This document shows, piece by piece, positions 40,956 to 47,138 of a DNA stretch of 47,138 nt. The DNA is from Prevotella sp. UBA2711. GTDB lineage: Bacteria; Bacteroidota; Bacteroidia; Bacteroidales; Bacteroidaceae. The translations under genes were made by a program, and so were the position numbers. The stretch spans positions 1-47,138 of the forward strand of contig DEKX01000011.1 in the NCBI GenBank assembly GCA_002354095.1, in the 5' to 3' direction. Each line of letters opens with the position of its first letter. The stretch's first letter is position 1. The notes beneath the pieces are model-generated. The model searched no databases and was not told the origin of the DNA. It saw nothing but the letters and a program-made list of their open reading frames with translations.

Positions 40956-41498
40956 GAGGGAATCAGACTTGGCAATGGTGCGCTGCGTGATGGCAGCGAT
41001 GGGGATTCCCAACATGATGCCAGAGATGATGTTAATGGTCAGTATGTTCAGGGCAAAGTCGATGGGACGCATCTCGGAAATAAACCTGATGTTCTCGTCC
41101 ATCTGTGCCCCAAGGCCATAAGTCTGAATAGCCTGTTTGCCTTCAGGCGACTGCAATATCTCCATCATCTTACTGAGCAGGAACCCCTTGTCCAGAAAGG
41201 CAAAATAGAGATAGACAGCAATAGCCAGCAACACCCCTGCATAGAAGAACAGCAGGATGGTGTAGGCGTAACTGCGCGAAAAGGATATGATTCCTTCGCG
41301 TCCGTAATCACGGAAATGACGCAGTCGGCTGGCTGCATAGAAAGGGGAGGAGAGTATGACAATCATAGCCATCACTCCCAGTATAGGATTGGTGAGCCCG
41401 GAGATGTAAAGGGCGAAACCTCCTATAAGCAACAAAGCGAGCAAAACGCCGTCTTGTCGCGCAAATGCTTTTAGTTGTACGTATTCTTGTGGTGTCAT
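40941..41498 (-). CDS. DUF4199-type membrane protein
   Basis: 185 aa with four hydrophobic segments (about residues 17-35, 38-56, 71-98, 150-175). The pattern FRDYGREGIISFSRSYAYTI is typical of DUF4199 proteins next to family 2 glycosyltransferases in Bacteroidetes. Function unknown, perhaps associated with the lipid-linked sugar pathway of its neighbour. ATG 41498 is chosen because a promoter ends 9 nt upstream; the longer open frame runs back into the SRP RNA and is not coding. Confidence 0.85.
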   Translation of the reverse strand: MTPQEYVQLKAFARQDGVLLALLLIGGFALYISGLTNPILGVMAMIVILSSPFYAASRLRHFRDYGREGIISFSRSYAYTILLFFYAGVLLAIAVYLYFAFLDKGFLLSKMMEILQSPEGKQAIQTYGLGAQMDENIRFISEMRPIDFALNILTINIISGIMLGIPIAAITQRTIAKSDSLNSQR

Positions 41499-41507
41499 AA
41501 TTGGGTG

Positions 41508-41586
41508 CAAAGTTACGAATAAGTGAGTAAAATGCAAAGAAAAATAGCGTTTTTCTTTGTGTTTTACATTTTTCTTATTACCTTTG
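41508..41586. promoter_or_regulatory. Symmetrical divergent promoter pair built on one palindrome (copy 2)
   Basis: Inverted repeat gcaaagaaaaa (41534-41544) / tttttctttg (41550-41559). The left arm gives minus-strand TTTG (41538-41535), 19 nt, TAACTTTG (41515-41508) for the DUF4199 operon. The right arm gives plus-strand TTTG (41556-41559), 19 nt, TACCTTTG (41579-41586) for the SRP RNA. Both spacers are exactly 19 nt. Confidence 0.85.
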
Positions 41587-41598
41587 CACCCGCAAAAT

Positions 41599-41694
41599 GG
41601 GCAAGTCCTGTACGGCCAGCTCCCTCGGAATCCTCCAGGACGGGAACGTAGCAAAGGTACTTGGTTGTAGCGGCGCGATACAGTCAGCTTGCCC
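41599..41694 (+). ncRNA. ffs: Signal recognition particle RNA (4.5S type)
   Basis: About 96 nt. The ends pair (gggcaag with cttgccc). The conserved SRP domain IV is seen as ctccaggacgggaacgtagc followed by aaaggtacttgg, matching the CAGG...GGAA...AGCA pattern bound by Ffh. It lies 12 nt after the -7 box and 4 nt before tRNA-Thr. It is the RNA scaffold for cotranslational membrane targeting. Confidence 0.87.
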
Positions 41695-41698
41695 ACCC

Positions 41699-41772
41699 GC
41701 CTCTTTAGCTCAGTTGGCCAGAGCACGTGATTTGTAATCTCGGGGTCGTTGGTTCGAATCCGACAAGAGGCT
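41699..41772 (+). tRNA. tRNA-Thr (TGT anticodon)
   Basis: 74 nt. Acceptor stem gcctctt (41699-41705) with aagaggc (41765-41771), D arm gctc/gagc, anticodon loop tttgtaa with TGT at 41733-41735, T arm gttgg/ccgac around ttcgaat. CCA is not encoded. The anticodon stem has one T-T mismatch in the middle (cgtga with tctcg). No promoter separates it from the SRP RNA. Confidence 0.95.
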
Positions 41773-41773
41773 C

Positions 41774-41834
41774 AAAGAAGAGTCCCAGCAGTCAGCGAAA
41801 GCTTGCTTTCAGATGAATGCTGGGATTCTTCTTT
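41774..41834 (+). terminator. Terminator hairpin after tRNA-Thr
   Basis: A 17-bp stem (41774-41790 with 41818-41834, one G-T pair) around a 27-nt loop that itself holds gaaagc/gctttc. It ends in cttctttg. A second hairpin ggcctgc/gcaggcc follows at 41838-41856. Confidence 0.75.
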
Positions 41835-41868
41835 GTAGGCCTGCCGCCAGCAGGCCTTTCGGATATTT

Positions 41869-41890
41869 AATCCGACAAGAGGCTCAAAGA
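41869..41890 (+). repeat. Duplicate of the tRNA-Thr 3' end
   Basis: 22 nt, aatccgacaagaggctcaaa plus ga, identical to 41757-41778 (the T-arm 3' side, acceptor 3' strand and six flanking bases), 112 nt downstream. No 5' part of a tRNA precedes it. Confidence 0.9.
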
Positions 41891-41892
41891 GA

Positions 41893-41923
41893 AAGTAAGG
41901 GAGTCCGACGGACTCCCTTACTT
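41893..41923. terminator. Bidirectional terminator between tRNA-Thr and the GH97 gene
   Basis: Perfect 12-bp stem gtaagggagtcc (41895-41906) and ggactcccttac (41910-41921), extendable by two A-T pairs, 3-nt loop. T/A tracts flank both sides. It touches the stop codon of the GH97 gene. Confidence 0.85.
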
Positions 41924-43820
41924 ATTTTATGATGGCACTCCAGCCTCCGCCTGGGGCCAGATGAATCTTCAGCGTATCACCTTTCTTGACGGTCTGTGTG
42001 GACTTGATATAGTCAGTGGCATCGCGGTCGGCATTGACACCATCGGCAAAAAGCTCTGCCTGATGGCTGCCCTCGCTGAGCATATCGAGCGAAATGGTCA
42101 GGTCGCGAGGCGTCCAGTTGGTCATAGCTGCCACAAACCATGTGGAACCTTTGCGCTTAGCCAGCACCACGTATTCACCGATTTGTCCGTCCAAGGCAAC
42201 GACCTCGTCGAATACGGTAGGTATCTGACGGATGAAGTCGGTGGTGGGTTGCTCGCGTTCGTATTTGGTGGGAGCATCTGCCAACATCTGTAAGGGGGCG
42301 TCAAAGATGGTATACATCGCTACCTGATGGGCACGGGTGCCCTGACTCATGGGGTGGTCGTTGTTGCCAAAGAACTCAGCACGAGTGGCGTTTGTCATAG
42401 CACCGGGGGTGTAGTCCAGTGGACCTACTAACTGGCGCAGGTAGGGTATTGATACGTCGTAGCGGGGCTGGTCGTGTAGCGGTCCGTCGCCTACACGTGG
42501 TTCCCACTTGGAGTTCTCCAAGCCTTTCACACCTTCGAAGTTGACAATATTAGGGAAAGCAACCTGTATGCCCGTTGGGCGGTAGCCATGATAGTCGAGC
42601 AACAAATGGTGGCGGGCAGCACAGTCGGCTATTTTCCATGCCGAACGCATCACGGCTTGGTCGTCTCTGTCGAAGAAATCTACCTTGAAACCTTTTACAC
42701 CTAATGACGCATAATACTTAAAGTCTTCCTCGGTATTATTGATGCAGTTGCGCCATGAGCTCCACAGGATGATGCCCACACCCTTCTTCTCTGCGTATGG
42801 CAGCAGACTGAGCAGGTCGATTTCAGGGTTCAGTTCTGAGCGAAGACTCTCGTCGGTGCTCCATCCTTCGTCGATGATGATGTATTCCAGATGGTTCTTG
42901 GCGGCAAAGTCGATATAATACTTATAGGTGTCGGTATTCATACCTGCACGGAAAGGTACACCGGTCAGCATGGTGGCATTCCACCAGTCCCACGCCACCT
43001 TGCCCGGCCGAATCCATGAGGTGTCGCTGATTTGGCATTTAGGACCGAAACGTTGGGGCAACCGGGCTGTCAGTAACTGCTTGTCGTGGGTGGTCACCAA
43101 TACGATGCGCCAAGGCAGTGCACCTTTTACCTCTTTGGCAATATAGTTGGCACGCTCCGTGGGTACGAGGTTCAATCGGGCATGTCCGCCAATCACTTCC
43201 TTGGTAGGATAGGGCGCAAAGGCGGCTTTCAGTCCGTGCTCACCATTTTTCTGTACGAACATGCCGGGATAGTCAGTGGCTCCCATGTCGGCAATGACGG
43301 CGAGCTTGCCTTCAGGAAGGCGGACAGCCAAGGGATTGATGCTCAGCGAGTCCTTGAACATCTTCGAGAGAGGTTGCTCGTCATAATACGACTCAAAACT
43401 GAACGAATAGCGTTCGCCGCCTCGGTTGTCGTTCACATAGGGAATGAAGGCTTGGTAGTCGCCGGCAAAGTTGAATTCGGCAGTCTCCTCATGAACCGTG
43501 ATGCCTTTCTTGTTGAGCACGTTGATGCGGTAGGCTGCGGCGTCATTGTCGGCACGGAACTCTACGCTAAACTGCTTGTTGCCCACCGTGGCAGTATGTG
43601 CAACGACCTTACCCGTCATTTTCTGGAAAGCACCGTTCAGTCCGATTTCCGAAGGTGTCAGAACGGTGGTCTCTCCGTGCTTGACTTCCCAGGTCAGTTG
43701 CTGGTCTGCATGTATTGTTATCACCAGTTGGCCGTCGGGCGAAGTTACCCGATAGTCTTTGGCTTCAGCATTCAAAGTGAATGCCATCAGCATTGTCATT
43801 AAAATAGTTTTGGTTTTCAT
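41922..43820 (-). CDS. Glycoside hydrolase family 97 protein
   Basis: 632 aa with a signal peptide (KTILMTMLMAFTLNAEA). The N-terminal beta-sandwich (about 20-280) begins YRVTSPDGQLVITIHADQQ. The (beta/alpha)8 barrel carries EYIIIDEGWSTDESLRSELN, GVKGFKVDFFDRDDQAVMRS and LLLDYHGYRPTGIQVAFPNI. A C-terminal beta domain ends the protein. GH97 enzymes are exo-acting alpha-glucosidases or alpha-galactosidases in the periplasm. The Asp in KVDFF is a candidate nucleophile of retaining members, but I cannot decide substrate or mechanism. It follows mutS2 by 12 nt with no SusC/SusD genes nearby. Confidence 0.93.
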   Translation of the reverse strand: MKTKTILMTMLMAFTLNAEAKDYRVTSPDGQLVITIHADQQLTWEVKHGETTVLTPSEIGLNGAFQKMTGKVVAHTATVGNKQFSVEFRADNDAAAYRINVLNKKGITVHEETAEFNFAGDYQAFIPYVNDNRGGERYSFSFESYYDEQPLSKMFKDSLSINPLAVRLPEGKLAVIADMGATDYPGMFVQKNGEHGLKAAFAPYPTKEVIGGHARLNLVPTERANYIAKEVKGALPWRIVLVTTHDKQLLTARLPQRFGPKCQISDTSWIRPGKVAWDWWNATMLTGVPFRAGMNTDTYKYYIDFAAKNHLEYIIIDEGWSTDESLRSELNPEIDLLSLLPYAEKKGVGIILWSSWRNCINNTEEDFKYYASLGVKGFKVDFFDRDDQAVMRSAWKIADCAARHHLLLDYHGYRPTGIQVAFPNIVNFEGVKGLENSKWEPRVGDGPLHDQPRYDVSIPYLRQLVGPLDYTPGAMTNATRAEFFGNNDHPMSQGTRAHQVAMYTIFDAPLQMLADAPTKYEREQPTTDFIRQIPTVFDEVVALDGQIGEYVVLAKRKGSTWFVAAMTNWTPRDLTISLDMLSEGSHQAELFADGVNADRDATDYIKSTQTVKKGDTLKIHLAPGGGWSAIIK

Positions 43821-43832
43821 ATTGTTAATGTT

Positions 43833-46400
43833 TTAGTCTAAATCTACAACGGTAATACCGGCTCCACCGAATTGCACATGTTCGTCCTTGGCTTTCTTGA
43901 CATTGGGAACCGTGTTCAGATATTGTCGGATGAGCTGGCGCAGGATACCCGAACCTGTTCCGTGCAGGATACGTACCCTGCTCATTCCCACCAAGATGGC
44001 ATCGTCGATAAAGTGCATCACGGTGTCTATCGCCTCGTCACCTCGCAAGCCTCTGACATCCAAGTCCTGATGGAAGTTGTGCTTGCGGTCCTCGATGGTG
44101 GCACTCGTAATACGGGTGGTCTGTATGGCGAGGTCGGAATGGTCGTTTTTCTTCTTCTCCTCCTTTGCCTTCTCTGCATGTTCCAGCTGTTCCAGTTTCA
44201 CCTTGGTACGCACATCACCGAAAACTACAGTAGCCTGTTTGCCACTGATACTTTCCACTTTGCCGATGGTGTTGAGGCCCTTCATGCGAACGGTAGAACC
44301 AACGGTGATAGCTGTCTCGTTGACGACGGTCTTGGCGACTTCATGAAGGTGTGCGGCTGCTTTCTGTTCGTCTTTTGCCTTATCCTGTTTGCGCTTCTCC
44401 TTTCTGGCTTTGCGCTCCTCCATCTGGCGGAGTTTCTTGGCAAAGTCTTCCTCGCTCATCAGGCCACGGGTATCGTCGTTGACCACCTGCTCGCGGAATT
44501 GTTGTAATTCTTCACGGGCAATGCGGGTATGTTCTTTCTCTGCCTGCGACTCCTTGATTTCACGAATGGTGTTCTCAATCTGGCGATTGGCTTCGCGTAT
44601 CAGTTCGTCAGCCTGTTGCTGGGCGCGCTTCAGAATGGCTTTGCGCTCACGTTCTATCTCTTCCAGATTACTCTCATAACGCTGGATATGTCCTTCGAGC
44701 GATTTCTCATGTTGGTGGATGGTCTGGCGTTTACCCTCCCAGTAGCGCTTGTCACGAACAATATCCTGGAGATATTTGTCACTTTGGATATAGTCGGAAC
44801 CCACAATGTCGGAAGCGTCTTTGATGACTTCCTCAGGGATACCCGTCTTGCGGGCTATCTCAATGGCAAAAGAACTGCCAGGTTGACCGATGGCCAGTTG
44901 GAAGAGTGCCTGCATCTGGTGTCGGTCGTAGAGCATCGCGCCGTTCACCACTCCCTCATGGTCTTCAGCGAAGTGTTTCAAATTCTGATAGTGGGTGGTA
45001 ATGACACCGAAGGTCTTTTTCTGCCAAAATTGTTTCAGTACCGCCTCGGCAATGGCTCCGCCAATGGTAGGCTCCGTACCACCGCCAAACTCATCTATTA
45101 ATAATAAGGTACGTTCGTTAGACTGCTTCATCATGTTTTTCATGTTGAGCAGATGACTCGAATAGGTACTCAGATCGTCGGCTATCGACTGCTCGTCGCC
45201 GATGTCAATCATGATGTTCTGGAATACGCCGCAGCTGGAACGGTCTCCTATGGGGATAGACAGTCCGCACTGCAACATATACTGCAAGAGTCCTACCGTC
45301 TTCAAACAAACTGACTTACCACCGGCATTAGGACCGGAAATGATGAGCAGGCGCTTATCCTCTGTCAGGGTGATGTCCAGTGGAATAGCTTTCTTGTCTT
45401 GCTTGGCGAGTGAACGCTGGAGTAGGGGATGGATAGCCCGAATCCAGTCAAGATACGGTATTCCGAATACTTGGGGCTCGAAAGCCTGCATCTCTGTGGC
45501 TAACTCCGCTTTGGCATGTATAAAGTCAATCTGGGCAAGGAACTGGTAGGAATTGAGAATCTCCTGAACATGAGGGCGCACCTCGTCGGAGAAAACTGTC
45601 AGAATGCGGATAATCTCACGGCGCTCAGCTGCTTCCAGTTCGCGCACCTTGTTATTAGCTTCCACTACTTCAGTAGGTTCGATAAATACCGTTTTACCCG
45701 TGGCTGACTCATCATGCACAATACCCTTAATGCGACGTTTCAGTCCAGGAGCTACAGGAATCACCAGTCTGCCGTCGCGCATGGTGGGCGCTACATCCTT
45801 GTCAACCAGTCCGTCTCTTTGGGCAGCATGCAATATAGTATATAATGTTCGCGATATACTGCCCTCGGTCTGTGAGATTTCATGACGGATGCCAGCCAAG
45901 GTCATCGTGGCAGAGTCTTTGATATGTCCGAACTTGTCGAGAATGGAGTCTATACGGCGTATCATGGCAGGGAATGTCTGCACGTCCTGTGCCAGTTTCT
46001 GCAGGGCAGGATATTTATACTCCTTCAGTGCCATGTGGGCAATGGAGTCGCCAATCGTCTCATCAGCATCATTGAGAAACTTCACGATGTTGGCTATGGT
46101 CTCCAATGAGCGACGCAGGTCAAAGAGTTCGTCCTCCTCCAAGTGGGTGTTCTCCAGTCGGATTCTGGTAATCGATTCACGCACGTCGAAGAAGTAATTA
46201 AGGGGGAAACTCTCTGCTTCAGCCTGCAGCCGACGGAATTCACGAATCTGCTGTAGCCATTCGTTAATCTGCTGGGCATCGTCAGTGAAGTCCATTTCGT
46301 CCACCTTTTCCTTGCCCAAGGTGCTGAGACATTGGGCTTTCAGGAGTGTGCGTATCTCGTCGAAACCTATTTTAGCTTCAAAATTCTTTGGGTAAATCAT
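43833..46400 (-). CDS. mutS2: MutS2-family endonuclease / ribosome-collision ATPase
   Basis: 855 aa. Helical core (about 1-320) followed by a MutS-type ATPase: Walker A LLIISGPNAGGKSVCLKTVG, Walker B LLLIDEFGGGTEPTIGGAIA. A long charged coiled coil (about 515-665) follows, then a C-terminal Smr nuclease domain (LDVRGLRGDEAIDTVMHFID, RVRILHGTGSGILRQLI). MutS2 proteins suppress recombination or split stalled ribosomes, depending on species. The mismatch-recognition domain of MutS is missing, as expected. The ATG follows the -7 box by only 4 nt. Confidence 0.96.
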   Translation of the reverse strand: MIYPKNFEAKIGFDEIRTLLKAQCLSTLGKEKVDEMDFTDDAQQINEWLQQIREFRRLQAEAESFPLNYFFDVRESITRIRLENTHLEEDELFDLRRSLETIANIVKFLNDADETIGDSIAHMALKEYKYPALQKLAQDVQTFPAMIRRIDSILDKFGHIKDSATMTLAGIRHEISQTEGSISRTLYTILHAAQRDGLVDKDVAPTMRDGRLVIPVAPGLKRRIKGIVHDESATGKTVFIEPTEVVEANNKVRELEAAERREIIRILTVFSDEVRPHVQEILNSYQFLAQIDFIHAKAELATEMQAFEPQVFGIPYLDWIRAIHPLLQRSLAKQDKKAIPLDITLTEDKRLLIISGPNAGGKSVCLKTVGLLQYMLQCGLSIPIGDRSSCGVFQNIMIDIGDEQSIADDLSTYSSHLLNMKNMMKQSNERTLLLIDEFGGGTEPTIGGAIAEAVLKQFWQKKTFGVITTHYQNLKHFAEDHEGVVNGAMLYDRHQMQALFQLAIGQPGSSFAIEIARKTGIPEEVIKDASDIVGSDYIQSDKYLQDIVRDKRYWEGKRQTIHQHEKSLEGHIQRYESNLEEIERERKAILKRAQQQADELIREANRQIENTIREIKESQAEKEHTRIAREELQQFREQVVNDDTRGLMSEEDFAKKLRQMEERKARKEKRKQDKAKDEQKAAAHLHEVAKTVVNETAITVGSTVRMKGLNTIGKVESISGKQATVVFGDVRTKVKLEQLEHAEKAKEEKKKNDHSDLAIQTTRITSATIEDRKHNFHQDLDVRGLRGDEAIDTVMHFIDDAILVGMSRVRILHGTGSGILRQLIRQYLNTVPNVKKAKDEHVQFGGAGITVVDLD

Positions 46401-46404
46401 ACTG

Positions 46405-46436
46405 CAAAGGTAGTTATTTTATTGTTATCTTGCAAA
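46405..46436 (-). promoter_or_regulatory. mutS2 promoter
   Basis: Minus-strand TACCTTTG (46412-46405) with TTTG (46436-46433) 20 nt upstream. The -7 box ends 4 nt before the ATG, so the transcript should begin at or very near the start codon. Confidence 0.75.
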
Positions 46437-46450
46437 AAGTTCGTTTAAAA

Positions 46451-46482
46451 TTTGGTTAATTGCAGAAAACTCCTTACCTTTG
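46451..46482 (+). promoter_or_regulatory. tRNA-Ser promoter
   Basis: TTTG (46451-46454), 20-nt spacer, TACCTTTG (46475-46482). The mature tRNA starts 28 nt downstream. Confidence 0.8.
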
Positions 46483-46510
46483 CACCCGCTTTCGAGAAGT
46501 TTCGAGCACT

Positions 46511-46598
46511 GGAGAGATGGTAGAGTGGTCGATTACAACGGTCTTGAAAACCGTCGTGCTGAGAGGCACCGGGGGTTCGAATCCCTCTCTCTCCGCCA
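46511..46598 (+). tRNA. tRNA-Ser (TGA anticodon)
   Basis: 88 nt including an encoded CCA. Acceptor ggagaga (46511-46517) with tctctcc, anticodon stem acggt/accgt around cttgaaa with TGA at 46545-46547, long variable arm (gtgctgagaggcac) as in class II tRNAs, and T loop ttcgaat. Confidence 0.96.
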
Positions 46599-46634
46599 AC
46601 ACTGCTGAAAATCAGTAAGTTAGGAAGCTACCCC

Positions 46635-46676
46635 CAAAATTACCCCCAAAAATGGTGATTCTGGGGGTTAATTTTG
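46635..46676 (+). terminator. Hairpin after tRNA-Ser
   Basis: A 14-bp stem (caaaattaccccca, 46635-46648, with tgggggttaattttg, 46662-46676; one bulged base), 13-nt loop. No clear T tract follows, so termination is probable but not certain. Confidence 0.55.
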
Positions 46677-46732
46677 CCCTTACAGAATAGGGAGGCTTTT
46701 TCAATGAAACTATAGGCTACAAGATATAAAAT

Positions 46733-46823
46733 TCAGTCCGTTACTACCTCATCAAAATGTTCCTTACCCCAATCGATGAGGGCTGTGAGGACAGGCTAAA
46801 TACTCTGCTTTAATATCTGCCAT
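46733..46823 (-). pseudogene. Remnant of an HxlR-family regulator gene
   Basis: Reading the minus strand, an ATG at 46823 starts ADIKAEYLAC. After a +1 frame change at about 46797, the sequence reads PVLTALIDWGKEHFDEVVTD and stops at 46733. The second piece is the characteristic C-terminal helix of HxlR-type winged-helix regulators (usually S-L-x-P-V-L-x-x-L-x-x-W-G-x-E-H). The whole DNA-binding domain between the two pieces is missing, so this is a deletion scar. A -7 box TACCTTTG (46848-46841) still precedes it. Confidence 0.65.
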
Positions 46824-46840
46824 AACTATAGATTTTGCGG

Positions 46841-46956
46841 CAAAGGTAACAAATAGTTACCAAGTAACGTCATTATACTTAGTTAATCTAAGTTAACGTC
46901 ACTTTCGCAGAAGTCCGATAACATCACAATTCCTACTTTTTGGTAACTATGTCACC
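46841..46956. promoter_or_regulatory. Cluster of palindromic operator-like sites
   Basis: Three inverted repeats: GGTAAC-aaata-GTTACC (46845-46861), ACTTAG-ttaat-CTAAGT (46877-46893), GGTAAC-tat-GTCACC (46942-46956, imperfect). There is also a direct repeat taacgtca (46865-46872, 46894-46901). They lie between the HxlR remnant and the next plus-strand promoter. No gene is seen in the whole stretch 46599-47124. Confidence 0.6.
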
Positions 46957-46968
46957 TTTTGGTGCCTT

Positions 46969-47000
46969 CTTGTGGGATTGAAAAAGTTGCCGTACCTTTG
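46969..47000 (+). promoter_or_regulatory. Promoter of the last gene
   Basis: TACCTTTG at 46993-47000 with CTTG (46969-46972) 20 nt upstream. The -33 is weaker than in other promoters here. Confidence 0.65.
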
Positions 47001-47004
47001 CAGC

Positions 47005-47124
47005 GTGATTCAGAAATCACACCGCGAAGATGCTCACGCTCGGCATAACTGAAGCAAGCTTCATTCTGCCCTCGCTTAATCGCATCATTGCACCGAATAT
47101 TAATATTAAAAACTTATAAGAATT
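47005..47124 (+). promoter_or_regulatory. Structured 5' leader of the last gene
   Basis: About 120 nt. A first hairpin is gtgatt-caga-aatcac (47005-47020). A second, nested structure pairs gatgc (47029-47033) with gcatc (47082-47086), ggca (47042-47045) with tgcc (47067-47070), and tgaagc (47050-47055) with gcttca (47058-47063). It ends in an A/T-rich stretch before the ATG. Confidence 0.5.
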
Positions 47125-47138
47125 ATGAAACAGATTGA
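47125..47138 (+). CDS. Start of a CDS cut by the window end
   Basis: ATG at 47125 opens MKQI and continues past the window. It is placed here because a promoter and long leader precede it and the bases before the ATG are A/T-rich, as usual in this order. The product is unknown. Confidence 0.5.

Noticed and set aside
41652..41659. TACCTTTG-like box on the minus strand inside the SRP RNA
   Set aside because: It is part of the conserved SRP domain sequence (gcaaaggta) and no minus-strand gene start follows at a suitable distance.
41499..41726. Upstream extension of the DUF4199 frame through the SRP RNA and tRNA
   Set aside because: The extra residues are translated structural RNA; the promoter at 41508-41515 places the true start at 41498.
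43833..46400. mutS2 considered as the mismatch-repair gene mutS
   Set aside because: It lacks the mismatch-recognition domain and has the C-terminal Smr domain of MutS2.
46599..46732. Possible integrase gene or genomic island start after tRNA-Ser
   Set aside because: No open frame with recombinase motifs is present; only a hairpin and A/T-rich sequence are seen, though a past insertion here cannot be excluded.

Overview
The window looks like chromosome from a member of the Bacteroidales, most likely Prevotellaceae (Prevotella or Segatella). The reasons are: -7 boxes of the form TAnnTTTG instead of E. coli-type -10 boxes, usually with TTTG or TTGG 19-20 nt upstream; no obvious Shine-Dalgarno signals; and many small families typical of this order (DUF4492 before cydAB, DUF5056, DUF6249, DUF6048/DUF6452, DUF4199, a PorE-like lipoprotein, a Cthe_2159-type surface protein). 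The species call is inference.

Layout. 1-7401: a terminator and a 32-codon tail-like ORF; an ExbB / small membrane protein / ExbD / ExbD operon running into an Lrp-type regulator, thymidylate synthase and dihydrofolate reductase; convergent rRNA methyltransferase; then a DUF6249 - PspC - ECF sigma - DUF5056 operon. 7376-14349, all on the minus strand: PorE-like lipoprotein, topoisomerase III, and cytochrome bd oxidase (DUF4492, CydA, CydB). 14475-20298, plus strand: coiled-coil membrane protein, TolC-type outer membrane channel, HlyD-type adaptor and two ABC-2 permeases, with no ATPase gene. 20418-24184, minus strand: DsbD - beta-barrel protein - Mrp. 24213-28014: a surface beta-helix lipoprotein with a LytS/LytTR two-component pair whose kinase has a histidine-rich periplasmic loop. 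28136-30778: helical lipoprotein, exonuclease III, lumazine synthase, TPR membrane protein. 30889-32290: recF and dciA. 32257-36934, minus: greA - M3 peptidase - dCMP deaminase - S41 peptidase. 37107-41498, minus: DUF4199 - glycosyltransferase - DUF6452 - DUF6048 - ApbE - Crp-type regulator. 41599-41772: SRP RNA followed after 4 nt by tRNA-Thr. 41922-46400, minus: mutS2 - GH97 glycosidase. 46511-end: tRNA-Ser, a 525-nt gene-free stretch with a deleted HxlR-family remnant and its palindromic sites, and a structured leader before a CDS cut by the window end.

The genes are mostly housekeeping (thymidylate and folate synthesis, DNA repair and replication, respiration, disulfide chemistry, envelope transport). 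The most unusual content lies between and inside genes. Families of 7-bp tandem repeats occur both in intergenic gaps and in frame inside protein-coding genes (dsbD, cydA, lytTR regulator, rsmF, M3 peptidase). A palindrome-based promoter occurs twice and at one site supplies both arms of a divergent promoter pair. A GAGTGCACTC repeat family has entered the rsmF reading frame. Several promoters sit so close to the ATG that the mRNAs should be nearly leaderless. No insertion sequence, CRISPR array or rRNA operon was seen.
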